Positions 1 to 10,931 of a DNA stretch of 64,000 nt are shown here, piece after piece; the first letter of the stretch is position 1; each line of letters begins with the position of its first letter. Below the pieces are notes generated by a model. It did not search any database. It was given only the letters and a program-made list of their open reading frames with translations, and was not told where the DNA came from. The position numbers and the translations under genes are program-made. Origin of the DNA: Phallus indusiatus (Eukaryota > Basidiomycota > Agaricomycetes > Phallales > Phallaceae); NCBI GenBank assembly GCA_027605045.1, contig JAQFWX010000014.1, positions 865,391 through 929,390 on the forward strand. The letters are read 5' to 3'.

Positions 1-1944
1 AACAGTAAGTCAGTTATGCCTGATGGGGAGTGTGTAATAGAAAGGGGATAGAATGGCTTCAATTGTTGTTTTAGTACCTTTACTACCTTTACCCGGCTAC
101 TGTATGTAACTGCCAGTGGCCCAATGGGTAGGTAACCTGGTGGAATTCTCGGGTTACAGAGGGACGAACGAGTGCCTTCAAGGCAAGTTGCTTAATAGGT
201 AAGCTGTTTTACAAGATTAGACTCATTTCTAAAATTGATTTTTTCTTTTTTTTTTCCAACCCTTCATTTATTTCTAGGATTCTCCACGAAGTTGGAAGAA
301 ACAAGTCAAATTTCTAAGAACAAGATTATTTTCCTGTCCACTAAACGTAAGCTAATCCAATGCGACGTTCTATGTTACGCAAATGCTAATTTCTCTCATC
401 ATTGGTACTTTGTTACCGTTTATCTTGCTGATGACGGAACACTAAAGCAATATCCCAGTCTATCAAACACCGCTAACCTAGTCTGTTTCGTCGTCTAGCC
501 ACAGTGATCAATTAATCAAGTACGGAAACAAAGGTTTAATTTAGTCTTGAACAAGTATGGGACACTGAAAGTATGATAAGGTTTCGCGATGATGGAATCT
601 TTGAACATACTTTCCGCCTGAAATCCGAATTCACCTCATTCCACTCATGCTTATTCCGGGACCACATGAGTACAAACGACCCTAATTCATTCACACGCTG
701 ACAACTTTTAGAGGTGAATTGGTGGTCCTGACGAGTGGTATTCCAACCCAGCACCCGCACCATCCCCGCCCGCACCCACACCATCCGCACAACTACCCGC
801 ACAATCCGCACATCCACCCGTAACCATTACAACACTTGATCTGAGTAATTGTTATTACTTTCATATTTGCTTTGAAAGAGTCGCTGATATGGCAAGGTTT
901 CAAGTTTCAAGACTTAATTAGTATCTCGAAGGTCCGACCATGCCAAGTTTGTAGATTACCATTGACACGGTATCCGAGGACCTATAAATATACCACAAAG
1001 CTCACTAGTACCACTCAATTGTGACCACCTCCGGCTCTGGCTATCAAGCTTCACACTTGTCCAGCACCCGAATGGAACAGCAGCACCAATCTGACGCACA
1101 CCCACATCTCTCTTCCCGTCGCGGATATAGCATAGTCAAAGTACAAAATGCCTATTTTCATCCCAATCCCAAAGTTTTCATTCGTGTCCGGGAACAGCTG
1201 AACACTCCACAAGCCACCGATCTCTGCATTCTTTGGGACAATAGTCAACCTGATTTCACTTCCATCCTCTCCTCGACAGTTTTGCCAACTCAATAACTAC
1301 TCCCATGGCTCAAAATCCTTAAATGGAAGGATCACCTTACCGGCACAAAGTGCCACAAACCCAGCTACAGTCGCTGATTTCTTAGCCGTTTCAATGAAAA
1401 CGTCACAATACGCAAACCTGCATCGAGCCATCACTTTTTATCTCGAAACTGCCATGCGGTGCCTCAGCAATATGTTACCCCAGATTAGGCAGGGCTTAAA
1501 ATCCGTCACCGCGTATGTATCATCATTGGTTATCCTTTATTTGAGCTAAACTCGTATAAAGTGAAATTGAGAGCGAACTATTCAAAGAACCCAGAGCGAA
1601 GCTACCATAATCATTCCTACATACGCATCCTTTTACACTCTTATGTTCACCGTATATCACATTCACCGCCTCATGCAACTCGATTCCGCCCCTTTCTACT
1701 ACTCCTTGTCCTCGTCGCAGGAACAATGTTGTCAAAGAGCATTTGGAGCGAAGAGGAAAGAGGAACTGTATTAGGATAGTAAAATAAAGTGATTTAAATG
1801 CAAAAAAACTATTTTACCGCTGAGCTCAATGTTGGAATATGAGTTACTCCTGTATATAGTAGCTAGTCACAGCGCTTATAGAGACACACCTTTGTGTCCG
1901 CTACTTCATCGTCCTGGGATTCCAACACTCAAAAAACCTCCTTT

Positions 1945-2012
1945 GATTCAATTGCTACTGCTGTTTATGTAATTTTATTGGAGTTGCTAGTTCGATTCTG
2001 GGGTGTCCCTTT
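1945..2012 (+). repeat. tRNA-like SINE fragment, plus orientation
   Basis: A Pol III B-box-like sequence (GCTAGTTCGATTCTGG, 1986-2001) is preceded by sequence matching the minus-strand element at 2178-2262 over roughly 60 nt. The A-box part is degraded in this copy, so it is probably a dead fragment. The match to the second copy is seen directly; the assignment to a tRNA-derived SINE is inference. Confidence 0.45.
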
Positions 2013-2177
2013 TTTGTTCAAAATCATTTTCCACTGCACTTAGTACTGAGTTCAAAAAAAAAAATCCCATAAAAATCATATCTTTCATGATATTTTTACG
2101 AGATCTCAAGTGTCATTGAAATCTGGAGACAATTTTTTGTGAAAAAAAAAAACAATTTTCTAAGGTACCAAAAAAGG

Positions 2178-2262
2178 TAAAGTGTCCCAGAATCGAACTA
2201 GCGACCTCCGAAAAATAGCATAAGCAATAGCGGCAATTCAGCCACTGAGCCATGAAAACTCG
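2178..2262 (-). repeat. tRNA-like SINE element, minus orientation
   Basis: Read on the minus strand this has an A-box-like TGGCTCAGTGG (2242-2252) and a B-box-like GCTAGTTCGATTC (within 2187-2202), about 45 nt apart, followed by T-rich DNA. This is the internal promoter layout of tRNA genes and tRNA-derived SINEs. A clean cloverleaf with a paired acceptor stem could not be drawn, so a functional tRNA is less likely than a SINE. Confidence 0.5.
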
Positions 2263-3149
2263 GTTTCTCGACCCTATTTTTGCACATCCGACGCGCGACT
2301 TGTCGGAGTGCAAATGAGTCTGCAAACTGCTGTAATAGAGAGTCAAGCTAGTTTGTAAATATGCATTGTATGCCATATGAACGATTCAGAGTCAGGTCAA
2401 TGTACATACATATAACACTAGTATAAATTTACTTTAATTTTTTTTCTCTCTGAGAAGGATTTATCCTTATAGACGATAAATCAATTAATACACATTCTAG
2501 ACTTTCAGATCTTCTATACCAGGGTCCAACATTTTGACCGCGATAATCAAAACTGACTGACGCGGCCCCTGCGTACTGCGATGGTTCCTCGGTCTCGGCC
2601 AGACCTTCATAATTATGTATGATATCCAGCCAGGCACAGCCACCATGCATACCTGTCAGATAGTCACATTGCCGGTGAATAATGAAAGAGGTTCGGAGAA
2701 CCACGTTATTATTGACATCATTGAGCTGCATGCCACATGTTCAATGTAACAATGTAACAATGAACGTTGAATTCAACTTGTTTCACGATGCAGCACACGA
2801 AAATCGACTAATAATGGTTTTGGTTTATTAATAAAGCAGTACAAATTTCCCCTGGAAAGAAAAAAATATTAATATTGTAATACATCGTAGAAGTAAAGAG
2901 TCATGTCATAAATCATGCATCATGAATGATCACCTGATTTCGAGGGAAATGTTCTGTGATACAGAAGCAGAAATAGGAAGAGTAAAGAAGAAAATGAGGA
3001 CAAACAAAGAAGAACAATGAATTTATGTTAAGCTTGAAGCTTGAAGTCCCAAATACGTCAACCCATTTTTTTGAATTCAGGCACTATTGCTGCGTGTATG
3101 GTAGTCCACGAGTTGAGCTCCGAAGTCCGCGGCCGAGGTGCGCAAACAC

Positions 3150-3460
3150 TCGGGCTCAGGGGTGAGAAGAAAAGAAAAAAACATGAAAGAAAGAAAGGAA
3201 AGGGCAGTCAACAAATGAGGCAAAGAATATGTTTTTCGTTATTGGGTACAAAGGCCTAAGTTTAGGTAGATAAAAGGCGGGAGAGACGTAACGTACGGTA
3301 GTAGCTGAAATCGAGAGAGAAAAAAAGATAGAAGACTAGAAAAAATACATCGAGAGCGAGACAAGAGATACTAGAGTCAGAGAAAAACACACGTAGAAAG
3401 AAAAGAAAAGAGAAAGAGAAAGAGAAAAGAAAAAAAAAAGAAAAAACAGATAGCGAATCA
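3150..3460. repeat. Purine-rich low-complexity tract
   Basis: The plus strand is dominated by GA and GAAA runs (for example AGAGAAAGAGAAAGAG near 3410). It lies just past the 3' end of the minus-strand gene that stops at 3518 and may overlap its 3' UTR. No coding potential is seen. Confidence 0.6.
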
Positions 3461-3517
3461 GTATGTACGAGCACCTCTTCCCCTTCCTCCTCTTCATTTT
3501 TCCACTCTACATCCTAC

Positions 3518-5355
3518 CTATTCCATCTCCTCCAATTTTTTGTCCGTCGAAAGTTCAGACTGTTGTCCTGGTTGTTGTTGTTGCTGAGTCACCGGCACCG
3601 TCACAGTCGTCGATGAACTACTATTCTTAGGTTCAGCAGTCCGCACATGACTCGTACCTTCAGACTCAAGATTCGGATCAATTGAATCACTAGCAGTCGT
3701 AGCAACAGCAGTAGCAGCAGAAACGGCGGCAGCGGCCGGATTAGTAGCTGTAATGGTGGTTGTAGCATTTGAAGGCGACTTTGCGTTCGGCAGCTCGTGT
3801 CCTTCGTCTCCATCTGAATCGTTACCACCTTCGTCGTCTCCGAAACTTCCATTCGTACCGGTGGACGGATTACCGCCGGAAGTAGCATTTGCATTTGCAT
3901 TGTTCGGATGCATATGGGGATGCGAAAGATGTGGATGGTGCATCGGTCGGAGGATAGGTGCGTTAGACGGGAAAGGCGTGATAAGCGGTCTTTGAAAACG
4001 TTCGCGGAAATCGGTAGAGTATGGGTGTTGTTGTTGTTGTTGTTGTGGGTTGGATGTGTTGCCTGATGGGCCGCTACCTGATGCTGCTGCTGCTGCGGCG
4101 GCGGAAGGTGTACCTGCGCCTGGTGGAGGTTGTGTTGTTGGGTTTGGTGGGCTTGGACCGGGTGGACCGGTGCCTGGTGGGCCTGGTGGATGTGGAGGGA
4201 TGTTGTAGGACGTTGAAGGTCCGTTGTGGTCTGCTGAGCCTGGGACTGGTGCGTACTGATACGCTCGCTACACACACATTGTGAGTAATCTGATGAAAAA
4301 CATGTTCGGTGGCGAATACGACGTACATCATGAGCCCAGTGATCCCACGCCGAAGCGATCATAGGCTCTAACGAGCCCAGTTCTTCTTCTGATAGATGTA
4401 GACTCCGTAACAAGTGTTGTTTAAGCATAGGTGTACACGAGATGGATAAAAGTAGAGTTTGTGCGAATGTCTGACCCGAGGTCATATGAGGTTGTGGAAC
4501 GGGAAAAGGAGGTTCAGGTAGAACTTGAAGATGTGGATGGGGCGGTGGTGGATGTGGCGGATGACCTGGATGTTGATGTGGGTGATGTGGATGATGCGCG
4601 GCCGTTGGATCTTGCATGCTCGGGTCGTAAGGACCGTGCTCGTTCATGACATAGTGCAATGCTGCAGGATGATCGACTCCGCCGCCTGGAGCGACGATAG
4701 CGAGGCCCATCTCGGCCATGCGTTTCGCTTTAACGGCCGCACGATGTTTACGTTGTCTTTCTCTCGCTGCAACTCGAATTCTGTCTTTCTTCGCCATCTC
4801 TTCTGGTGTTAAATTGCTCGAATCTGAAGGTGCTCTGTTGTTGTTGCCTCCTCCTCTTCCATGTCCGTTCGGCGTTGAGGCGGCGCCAGGACTCGAGTTT
4901 GGATCAGCAAGACCGTCCGGCGGAGGTGGTGGAGGATGATGATGGGGGTGATGTCCATACATGTTCATTATCTGGGGAGCTTCTTCGTCCGGTGGTGGAA
5001 AAACCCCGCCTACGCCTACGCCAGCTACACCAACGGGTACGACAGATGGTGAAAGAGTGACCATAGATGACGAGCCTCCGGACCTATCTCGACCAGATCT
5101 ATCGCGTTCTCGTTTCCTCCGCTGTCTCTCTCTCGCTTTGAGGCGTTTTTCTTCTTTAGAAGACGGTGGGATCCCAGAACTACCGCCGCCGTTATTGCCG
5201 TCCTCGCCGTCCTCTGAGGAGCCCCTGGACCGCTTTCGTGTGGTGGTTGCGGTTGCGGTTGTAGTTGTTGTGGACGTGGTGGTGTTGGAGAACGGTAAAG
5301 AAGGAGCTTTGATGCCAATTGGATGTGGGGCGGTTGTGGCCGAGCTGCTGTCCAT
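3518..5355 (-). CDS. Low-complexity basic, probably nuclear, protein
   Basis: Two exons are proposed: 4327-5355 (343 codons) and 3518-4267 (249 codons plus stop), joined over a 59-nt GT-AG intron (4268-4326), giving 592 residues. The intron shifts the reading into a frame rich in Pro, Gln, Ala and His, with CAA and GCA runs, which replaces a poorer continuation in the first frame. Two basic stretches share the core ARERQR (residues about 74-79 and 197-202); the second is followed by RKHRAAVKAKRMAEMG. Poly-Thr, His/Pro-rich and Gln tracts surround them. A short conserved-looking segment with a leucine-rich helix (about residues 296-340, SEEELGSLEPMIASAWDHW) precedes the intron. The composition resembles fungal regulators, but no complete bZIP, bHLH or zinc-finger domain is present. 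A nuclear regulatory role is inference. Confidence 0.75.
4268..4326 (-). other. Intron of the basic low-complexity protein gene
   Basis: Donor GTACGT (complement of 4321-4326) and acceptor GTGTGTAG. The length is 59 nt. Its removal is needed to reach the Pro/Gln/Ala-rich frame and the stop at 3518. Confidence 0.7.
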
Positions 5356-5617
5356 TATTCTTTCGAAAAATGACCGTTGTTCCTCTTTTCCCTTCAGGAT
5401 CGTGGAACGTTGTGACGGAGCGTGTAACCCCCTGTGTGCGTTTTGACAGGACCGTTGTGGGTGGGGCGACTCGTCTAAGCCCTGTCTAAAATTTGGAGCG
5501 GAGATTCAAAAACACCACTGAGACAGCGATACCGTAAGGGAGACGAACCCTTGAAAGACCCTTCAAATTTTAGTCGATTTTCTTTGTTTTTCTTGTTTTT
5601 CTTGTGGCTTTCAAAGA
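5356..5617. promoter_or_regulatory. Shared divergent promoter region
   Basis: These 262 bp separate the start codons of the minus-strand basic protein gene and the plus-strand ACT-domain gene, so both promoters must lie here or overlap. A pyrimidine-rich stretch (about 5578-5612) directly precedes the plus-strand ATG. No clear TATA box was seen. Confidence 0.5.
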
Positions 5618-6300
5618 ATGCCGCCACCCGGGGAATCTGCTGTGCTGGATCTCTATTTGCAACCCAAAACATTGTTTCTGTATCAGTTTCCACCAAATCA
5701 TACCCTTTCCAAACAGACACTCGATCTCGTTCACGAAAACAGTGATCGCTTTGTTTCCATTACGCGGACGAGCGAAGAAATATCAATCGTGATAGATGGC
5801 GAACTCGACGAACCCGAGAAAGGAGTGAGGATGTCCAAGTGGAGTTGCATCCGAGTGCAGGGCCCCATGGAACTGAGTATGTCTTCGGTCTTATCAAGTC
5901 TTGTTGAAGGGAATGACCAATCAGAATGACGACTACTATTATAATAACCACGTCAAATGAACCGTTAATAGATCTGGTGGGGATTCTCAATCATCTCACA
6001 TTACCTCTCAAAGATGCCAAAATACCCATTTTTGCCCTGTCTACTTGGTGCGTTTACGTAATTTTCGTATGGCTTCAGCGAATTCAAGGAATGTTTTGCA
6101 ACGTTTGGATCCGGAGCCTTTTTTTTGTTTTCATGAAACTCTTCCTTTTGATACGCCTGTCTTCCGAAACTTGAAAGCCTTATCATCAGTCTCTCTTCTC
6201 TTCTTGTAGGAACACCGACTATGTTTTGGTACCCTCGGAAGATGCCATACGAGCGGTAGACGTATTACGCCAGGACGGATGGGTCGTCCACGGTGTGTAG
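5618..6300 (+). CDS. ACT-domain protein (ACT_7/CASTOR-like)
   Basis: Three exons are proposed: 5618-5876, 5972-6047 and 6210-6300, separated by GT-AG introns of 95 and 162 nt, giving 141 residues. Splicing yields GPMELNLVGILNHL, then AKIPIFALSTWNTDYVLV and a final helix SEDAIRAVDVLRQDGW. This is the typical second half of an ACT_7 domain, as in CASTOR-type amino-acid-sensing proteins and small fungal relatives: a beta-strand, a helix with a Gly-Ile/Leu-Leu core, then a strand ending S-T-W/Y-x-T-D-Y. The N-terminal part (residues 1-85) is a less conserved beta-rich segment. Family knowledge suggests binding of an amino acid or a regulatory role; no enzyme domain is attached. Both junctions keep the family motif in frame, so confidence in the structure is high. 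Confidence 0.85.
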
Positions 6301-6830
6301 GAGGACGACATTGTAGACGTGATTCACGAGAGTGGAACGAAAAAAAACTTTTGGTGTGACATTCCTCCTCTCGTCACATAATTCAAACCACCGTTAGAGG
6401 CTCAGTGACATGATATGACATGATGGCATAACGTACCATAACGTACCCCAGAAGTATCCGTTCCAGTATTTCTCGGTCCAGTTTCTATACATATTTAGTA
6501 GTGAGTGTCGTTTTCACGTGTACCCCGAACTGCGCTAATATTTTTCGAGGTCGATCATGTTCATTAATATCACCATTTTTTCTTCAGAAAATGCATAAAC
6601 AAATTTATGTATCAACATGTGAAGGACTTCCGGCGTGCTTTTCAATTACATTTATTGCACCCCATTATAGTGCAGAGAGTCCCAAGTAATCGTATTCAGT
6701 AATCGAATATGCGTCGGTAATCATCTCCGGGTTCAAAACAAGTTTATCCCACTCCTCCGATTCCGCGTATAAAACAGGTCCATTTCCAGCGAACCACCTC
6801 ACTCTCCAACAAGAACCACGTAACTAAACG
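6301..6830. other. Intergenic spacer
   Basis: No gene is supported. A 62-codon plus frame (6501-6689) lacks any motif. The last 60 bp contain a TATA-like TATAAAAC (6770) about 60 bp upstream of the HsbA-like start, consistent with that gene's promoter. Confidence 0.45.
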
Positions 6831-7734
6831 ATGGTCTCTCTCCGTGCTATCATCCTGGCTACCACTTTCGTCTCTGTTTCCTCCATCCCCACCTCCGTGT
6901 CTGATATTATTCCTGATATTATAAACATCCAGAACGCAATCGTGCGTATTCTCGTATTTCGCCAAAATTTCTATCAGCATATGTACTCATTGTCGAAAAC
7001 CGAATCAGACGGCGTGTGATCATTTTGTCAGACAGCTTCCGACGTATCCAAATCAGGCGACTGCTTTCCAGGTGTGTTGGTGTCATCAATTATTCAAATA
7101 ACTTATAAGCTCATTCTTTTTTGAATGGCAAGGCGGGGACACAAGCTTTCAATAACCTTATAAACTCCGTTCAAAAGGTTCGCGCCCCAAAATGTTTTAA
7201 CACTGCATTAAAATCCCCAAATATTGACCACGTGTTAGGCATCCGCTGACCTGAATGTAAGCTTGTTCTATCTCTCACTAATAGCATCCAAAATCCCAAT
7301 CCGCCCTACCTCGTATACGTATAGGGTGTTCCTGTCATTTCAGAAGATGAATTCTCTCAAGCTTATACCGGACTAGCGACCGCCTACAAGCTTATAGAAA
7401 CCTTGGTTGCTGACACGGCTAGTCAAAAGTCGTTGTTTGCTGCTGTTCGTGGATTAAAGCCTGTCATTCTCCAAAGCATCAACAATCTTGAAACTGTCAC
7501 AGTGGTACATATGTACATCAAAAGAAAAGAAGGACGAATGCTGATTTTCTTTTTTTGTTAGAATTATCTACAAAAAATTATCTCTCTTACACCCCCGGTA
7601 AGAAATTACCCTTCTTTTTACCCTTCATAGATAATGACGTGTTTGCAAAATTGCAGGACAAGAAGTCTGTTACGGCACAGTCCATTCCAGATACCGAGAA
7701 ACAATTTGATATACTCAGACAACAGTTTTCTTGA
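6831..7734 (+). CDS. Small secreted helical protein, HsbA-like
   Basis: The first exon (6831-6941) encodes a signal-peptide-like start, MVSLRAIILATTFVSVSS. Short exons follow: 7036-7071 (LPTYPNQATAFQ), 7133-7177 (AGTQAFNNLINSVQK), possibly 7239-7256 (ASADLN), about 7344-7500 (DEFSQAYTGLATAYK and on), 7562-7597 (NYLQKIISLTPP), and a last exon ending in TGA at 7732-7734. The product is about 140-150 residues, nearly all amphipathic helix, cysteine-free after the signal, like hydrophobic surface binding protein A (HsbA) and galactomannoprotein-type cell-wall proteins of fungi. The 7239-7256 exon and the acceptor near 7343 do not join in frame in a simple way. Either one small exon was misplaced or the gene is damaged there. 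The family call is tentative. Confidence 0.55.
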
Positions 7735-7899
7735 GCGTCGGACGCAGACAATACAATAGTCTTAGTATAACGGCAAAACTTTTGTCTTTCTTTCTTGCCA
7801 ACGTCAATTGTTTCTTGACTCCTTTCTACTGCAGTAAATCTAGTTTATATTCATATTCAATCAATTTCTATAGTTCTCCACGCGCGTTAGGCTTTACGG

Positions 7900-9494
7900 C
7901 TAGTCGTCGCTATCAGCGTCCGAATCATATCCAAGATCGTGGTAATGATATGGCGTTGATAGTTCATCCATACCGGACTGAAGGAATGTCCTAATCATAT
8001 GTGGGCCAGTTCCTGAGTAGACTTGAAAGTCAAAAGTAGACGCGTTTCCAATAACAGTATTCGATCCGGATTGCTTTGCCGCTATCTCACGAATATTTAA
8101 AATTAACCGAGTGCTCTAGAATTGCGCCGTAAGCATTCATAAATTGTTTGATACGCCGTTTATTCACTTACGGTGACTGAAAAGCTGACATAGCACCACC
8201 TTCGCTTTATGTGTCAATCATTAACCACAATAAGAAAGGCATGATGTACTTGCAGTATATTGGGAATCTCACTAGGACCACTCAGCCACGACGGGCGAAC
8301 GATAATTATAAGCAAAGAAACTAGTCTACTTGAGTTAAAGGTTGCGGCAGTAAATCTGATTACACGCACATAAATTCAAAAAGTAGCTCCATAAACCATC
8401 TCGGATCAAAGTAGAACCGAGATGACCACTTTTCATCTCCCACTTCCAATCCAAGAATAGTTTGTTCATGACGAGTGCGACCAAAACACCTTGGAGAATA
8501 AGTTCAGGAAATCTGAGAATCAATCGTGTGTGATTAATATAGTTTGGAAAGAAAATAGAACACGTACGCAAAGTATGTTTCCGAAAACGTAATGGTAGAC
8601 GTAACATATATGTTCGGGCCTAGTCCTGGCACGAACGCCTTATGTACTGTAAACAAAATAAAGCAGTATGATATGTAGATCGACCTGGGCATTGTCGTAG
8701 ATTCAGTACTTACGTACGGACTCAGCCACGAAAGTATAAACGAAGAAAATAACGAGCGCAGAAATAATTTCACAAATAAATAAGCAAGCTAATAATTTCA
8801 AAAGTAGTCCTGAGCCACCGTATAATGCAACGGCTAGTTTTAGTCAGATTTTGTCTGCATCGACTGAATAGTACTTGTTACTTACTCCGTCTTATAAAAA
8901 GTATCTCGGTGCAACACAATACAAAGAACCATGCAATAATATAGACTATGCTCGAAATTTTAATGAATCGATTTGAAGTGCTACCAGGGTTGTCAAAATA
9001 CCCCCGTGTGTTGAATAGGTTAAGCTGTGGCAGTGCGAAACCAATACTTCAAAACCCATCAATATATACGCAATAAACTGACATCGTGAGAAATTGACGT
9101 ACCCGCTGATGATGAAAGGTAAATAACGAGTGATTATATAAAAGAGAGTAGTCCAGTTAACCCTTGAGCGGTATCTTCCAGCAGCTTCAAATTTAGTGTA
9201 GTTATGATAGTATCACAGAAAAGTATCTTACGACCATATATATATCTTCTGTGCGAAAGTTCAAATTATTAGAAAGAAATCAAGTACTATTACAGCATAC
9301 CTCTCTGGGTAAGGTGACAAAAATGTCCCATAACAGCAGGGAGTTAATTGCCACTAAGAAAACGCAATCAGCTATAAAATAACAAAGTACACACTCTTAC
9401 ATAAGTTATATTTACTGATAATCGTTGAGGTCGCGATATCAACTGGGCTGTAAATCGCAGCTTCGATTACAGTTAAGCTACGGACAGATGGCAT
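7900..9494 (-). CDS. DUF6533-type membrane protein, array copy 1
   Basis: This is the first of ten related genes. The start is at 9494 (MPSVRSLTV). After a short N-terminal exon ending in YNL, the next exons give LLLWDIFVTLPRE, KIYIWS and YRSRVNWTTLFYIITRYLP; together these make a DUF6533 domain (hydrophobic-W/Y-D-x3-T-x2-RE, Y-I-W, then RYLP). A loop exon without cysteine (FDNPGSTSNRF) leads into a helix with FFVLCCTEILFIRR. Further hydrophobic exons include ACLFICEIISALVIFF, FPELILQGVLVALVMNK and RDGLWSYFLNLCA. The last exon ends HDLGYDSDADSDD. About seven hydrophobic segments are apparent. DUF6533 proteins are basidiomycete integral membrane proteins of unknown function; a receptor-like role is only a guess. 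All exons checked were open. Confidence 0.85.
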
Positions 9495-9859
9495 AGGGAA
9501 AAAAATGGATGATGCATGTTTGCTAGTGAAGAATTTAAATGAACATTTGCGGGCGACTATTAGTATTCACACATCATATCACATCATTGTTTGGGACATA
9601 GCATAGAGCGACTTCGGCTCTGTTGAGTGATATCAATACGAAATTATATGATCGCTTGACAGAATGAGTGTTGCGTGCGCCGAATTCTCCGGTTGAAGTC
9701 TACTTAGTCTTTCACCGACGGAAGTGCCAAGTTAAAAATAAGTACGGTAGATTCATCGTATTAATTTTGTTGATCTAGTATCTTGATTTTAAATACTAAA
9801 ACTGTTTTTTACATAACAAGTTTGAGAATGGTTATTCGTGAAGTTCATCCTAGGCTGTA
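9495..9859 (-). promoter_or_regulatory. Upstream region of array copy 1
   Basis: It is very similar to the region upstream of copy 2 (about 12965-13085), including GCGACTATTxGTATTCACAC and a CTCTGTTGAGTGATAT block (9618-9633 here). It therefore looks like a duplicated 5' flank carrying the promoter. Confidence 0.5.
9618..9633 (-). promoter_or_regulatory. Conserved upstream element of array genes
   Basis: CTCTGTTGAGTGATAT (plus-strand reading) recurs at 13045-13060 and, with one change, at 20935-20950. A shorter CTCTGTTGAG occurs at 40363-40372 and 44183-44192. It lies roughly 120-210 bp upstream of the start codons. It may be a regulatory site or simply shared ancestry of the flanks. Confidence 0.35.
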
Positions 9860-10075
9860 CTACAACTCGTCATTATCAGAGTCCGAATCGTCTCCAAGCG
9901 TACGGTAATGCGGTATTGATCGCTCATCGCTCGCGGACCCAAAAAGGAATCGGATGTTTGGGCGGAATATCGAATTATATCCGGAGTCAATAGTAGATGG
10001 ATTGCGGCTGCTAGTGCTTGGTCCGGACTGCTTAGCCGTCACCTCACTTAGCCGCCACCTCACGAAGATTTAAAA
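9860..10075 (-). pseudogene. 3' exon relic of an array gene
   Basis: The reading matches the final exon of the array genes: a start like that of the usual last exon (RLSEVTAKQSG in place of the R-G/A-AA-R pattern), then HYRTLGDDSDSDNDEL and a stop. Beyond about 10075 the similarity ends and no other exons follow, so this is a truncated copy. The acidic tail is still open. Confidence 0.7.
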
Positions 10076-10228
10076 TCAACCGAAAGTACAACATCATGAT
10101 GCAACAGACATGGGCTAAGTCAGAGAAGAAAAGTTTTCAACTAAAGAATATGCACCAGGGGTACGCAGAGAAGGAAGTGAGGACGTGAATAGTAGTGTAA
10201 GTGTGCTCAAAGGGAATATTTGGGGGAA

Positions 10229-10931
10229 AACATGTTATTTTTTTTTGGTGGAGCTTAAAGATAGTTTTCGAGCGAGAGTATCATTTAACACCCCTTGTCA
10301 ACTCGGTCCACTACCCTAACTAACCGAGCGGAGAAATGCATTTACGCACACCTAGGTAGTGTGGGACTCGTCTGTCAGGGTACGCTACCGCGTCCCCTCA
10401 TTTATTATCATCGGTATATATTTCCCTCTACTTTAATTATATTTCCCATATATTATCTCCACCCTCCGTTTGCTCCCTCTGTCTCTATTCCACTTTCTCT
10501 ACTCGCGCGCGTTGCGCGCTCGTACCCGGCGTGACGCCTACGGCGTCACGTCGCTTATGTTCGGTTTGGGCGTCTGGCACTTAGCTGTGTCAGGGCCGCA
10601 CGCCGCGCTATCATTTTTCATGTATATAGTCGCTGTCCCTAGAGTGAGGGTCCCTAAGCTTGTTCTCTTAGGATCCCCTCCCTCTAGGTGAGTAGTTAGT
10701 TCTCCCCCAATATATTCTCTTAGGATCCCCTCCCTCTAGTGTGAGCTGAGTAGCCCTAACATCGTCTCCAATACCCACTAAAACTCCGCTCTGCGGTAAC
10801 AGAGGCCTACAGAGCAGGGTGTGTGAGGGGATTTGAACTCACATTCGGATGAAGGACACCCCCGACATAATCAGAGATACCCCCCAGTGATGGTACCGCT
10901 AATCCATTACCCCCTCAGAACATGTTATTTT
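10229..10931 (-). mobile_element. Candidate SINE-like insertion flanked by direct repeats
   Basis: AACATGTTATTTT occurs at 10229-10241 and again at 10919-10931, and similarity continues imperfectly for about 25 bp after each copy (GCTTAAAGAT versus GCTAAAAGAT). Between them lies GC-richer DNA unlike its surroundings. Its minus-strand start (10918 downward) is tRNA-like: TGAGGGG near 10916 could pair with CCCCTCA near 10825, and GAGTTCAAATCC resembles a B box. The insert also contains palindromic segments (GCGCGCGTTGCGCGC near 10505; GTGACGCCTACGGCGTCAC near 10530). The direct repeats may be a target-site duplication or an older local duplication. Confidence 0.4.
10663..10739. repeat. Two 25-bp direct repeats
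   Basis: The same 25 bases, starting TTCTCTTAGGATCCCCTCCC, occur at 10663-10687 and 10715-10739, 52 bp apart, inside the candidate inserted element. Confidence 0.85.

Larger units (their letters stand above)
1..3517. other. Intergenic region without a convincing gene
   Basis: Only short, unrelated open frames occur here. The 91-codon frame at 1021 begins with GTG, and the 74-codon ATG frame inside it (from 1072) shows no family motif, although a TATA-like CTATAAATA lies just upstream at about 981. A 100-codon minus frame (2429-2731) also has no recognisable features. The region contains the inverted SINE-like pair at about 1945-2262 and a purine-rich tract at about 3150-3460. Confidence 0.5.

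Noticed and set aside
1021..1296. 91-codon plus frame after a TATA-like sequence
   Set aside because: It begins with GTG, has no family motif and no donor or acceptor pattern. A short gene cannot be excluded but is not supported.
3601..4267. Continuation of the first frame of the basic protein gene after 4268 (Leu/Arg-rich end)
   Set aside because: Composition changes abruptly and the alternative frame after a clean 59-nt intron gives Pro/Gln/Ala-rich sequence consistent with the rest.
3753..5446. Several plus-strand open frames opposite the basic protein gene
   Set aside because: They are mirror frames of GC-rich, low-complexity coding sequence, with Val/Gly or Leu/Arg runs and no motifs.
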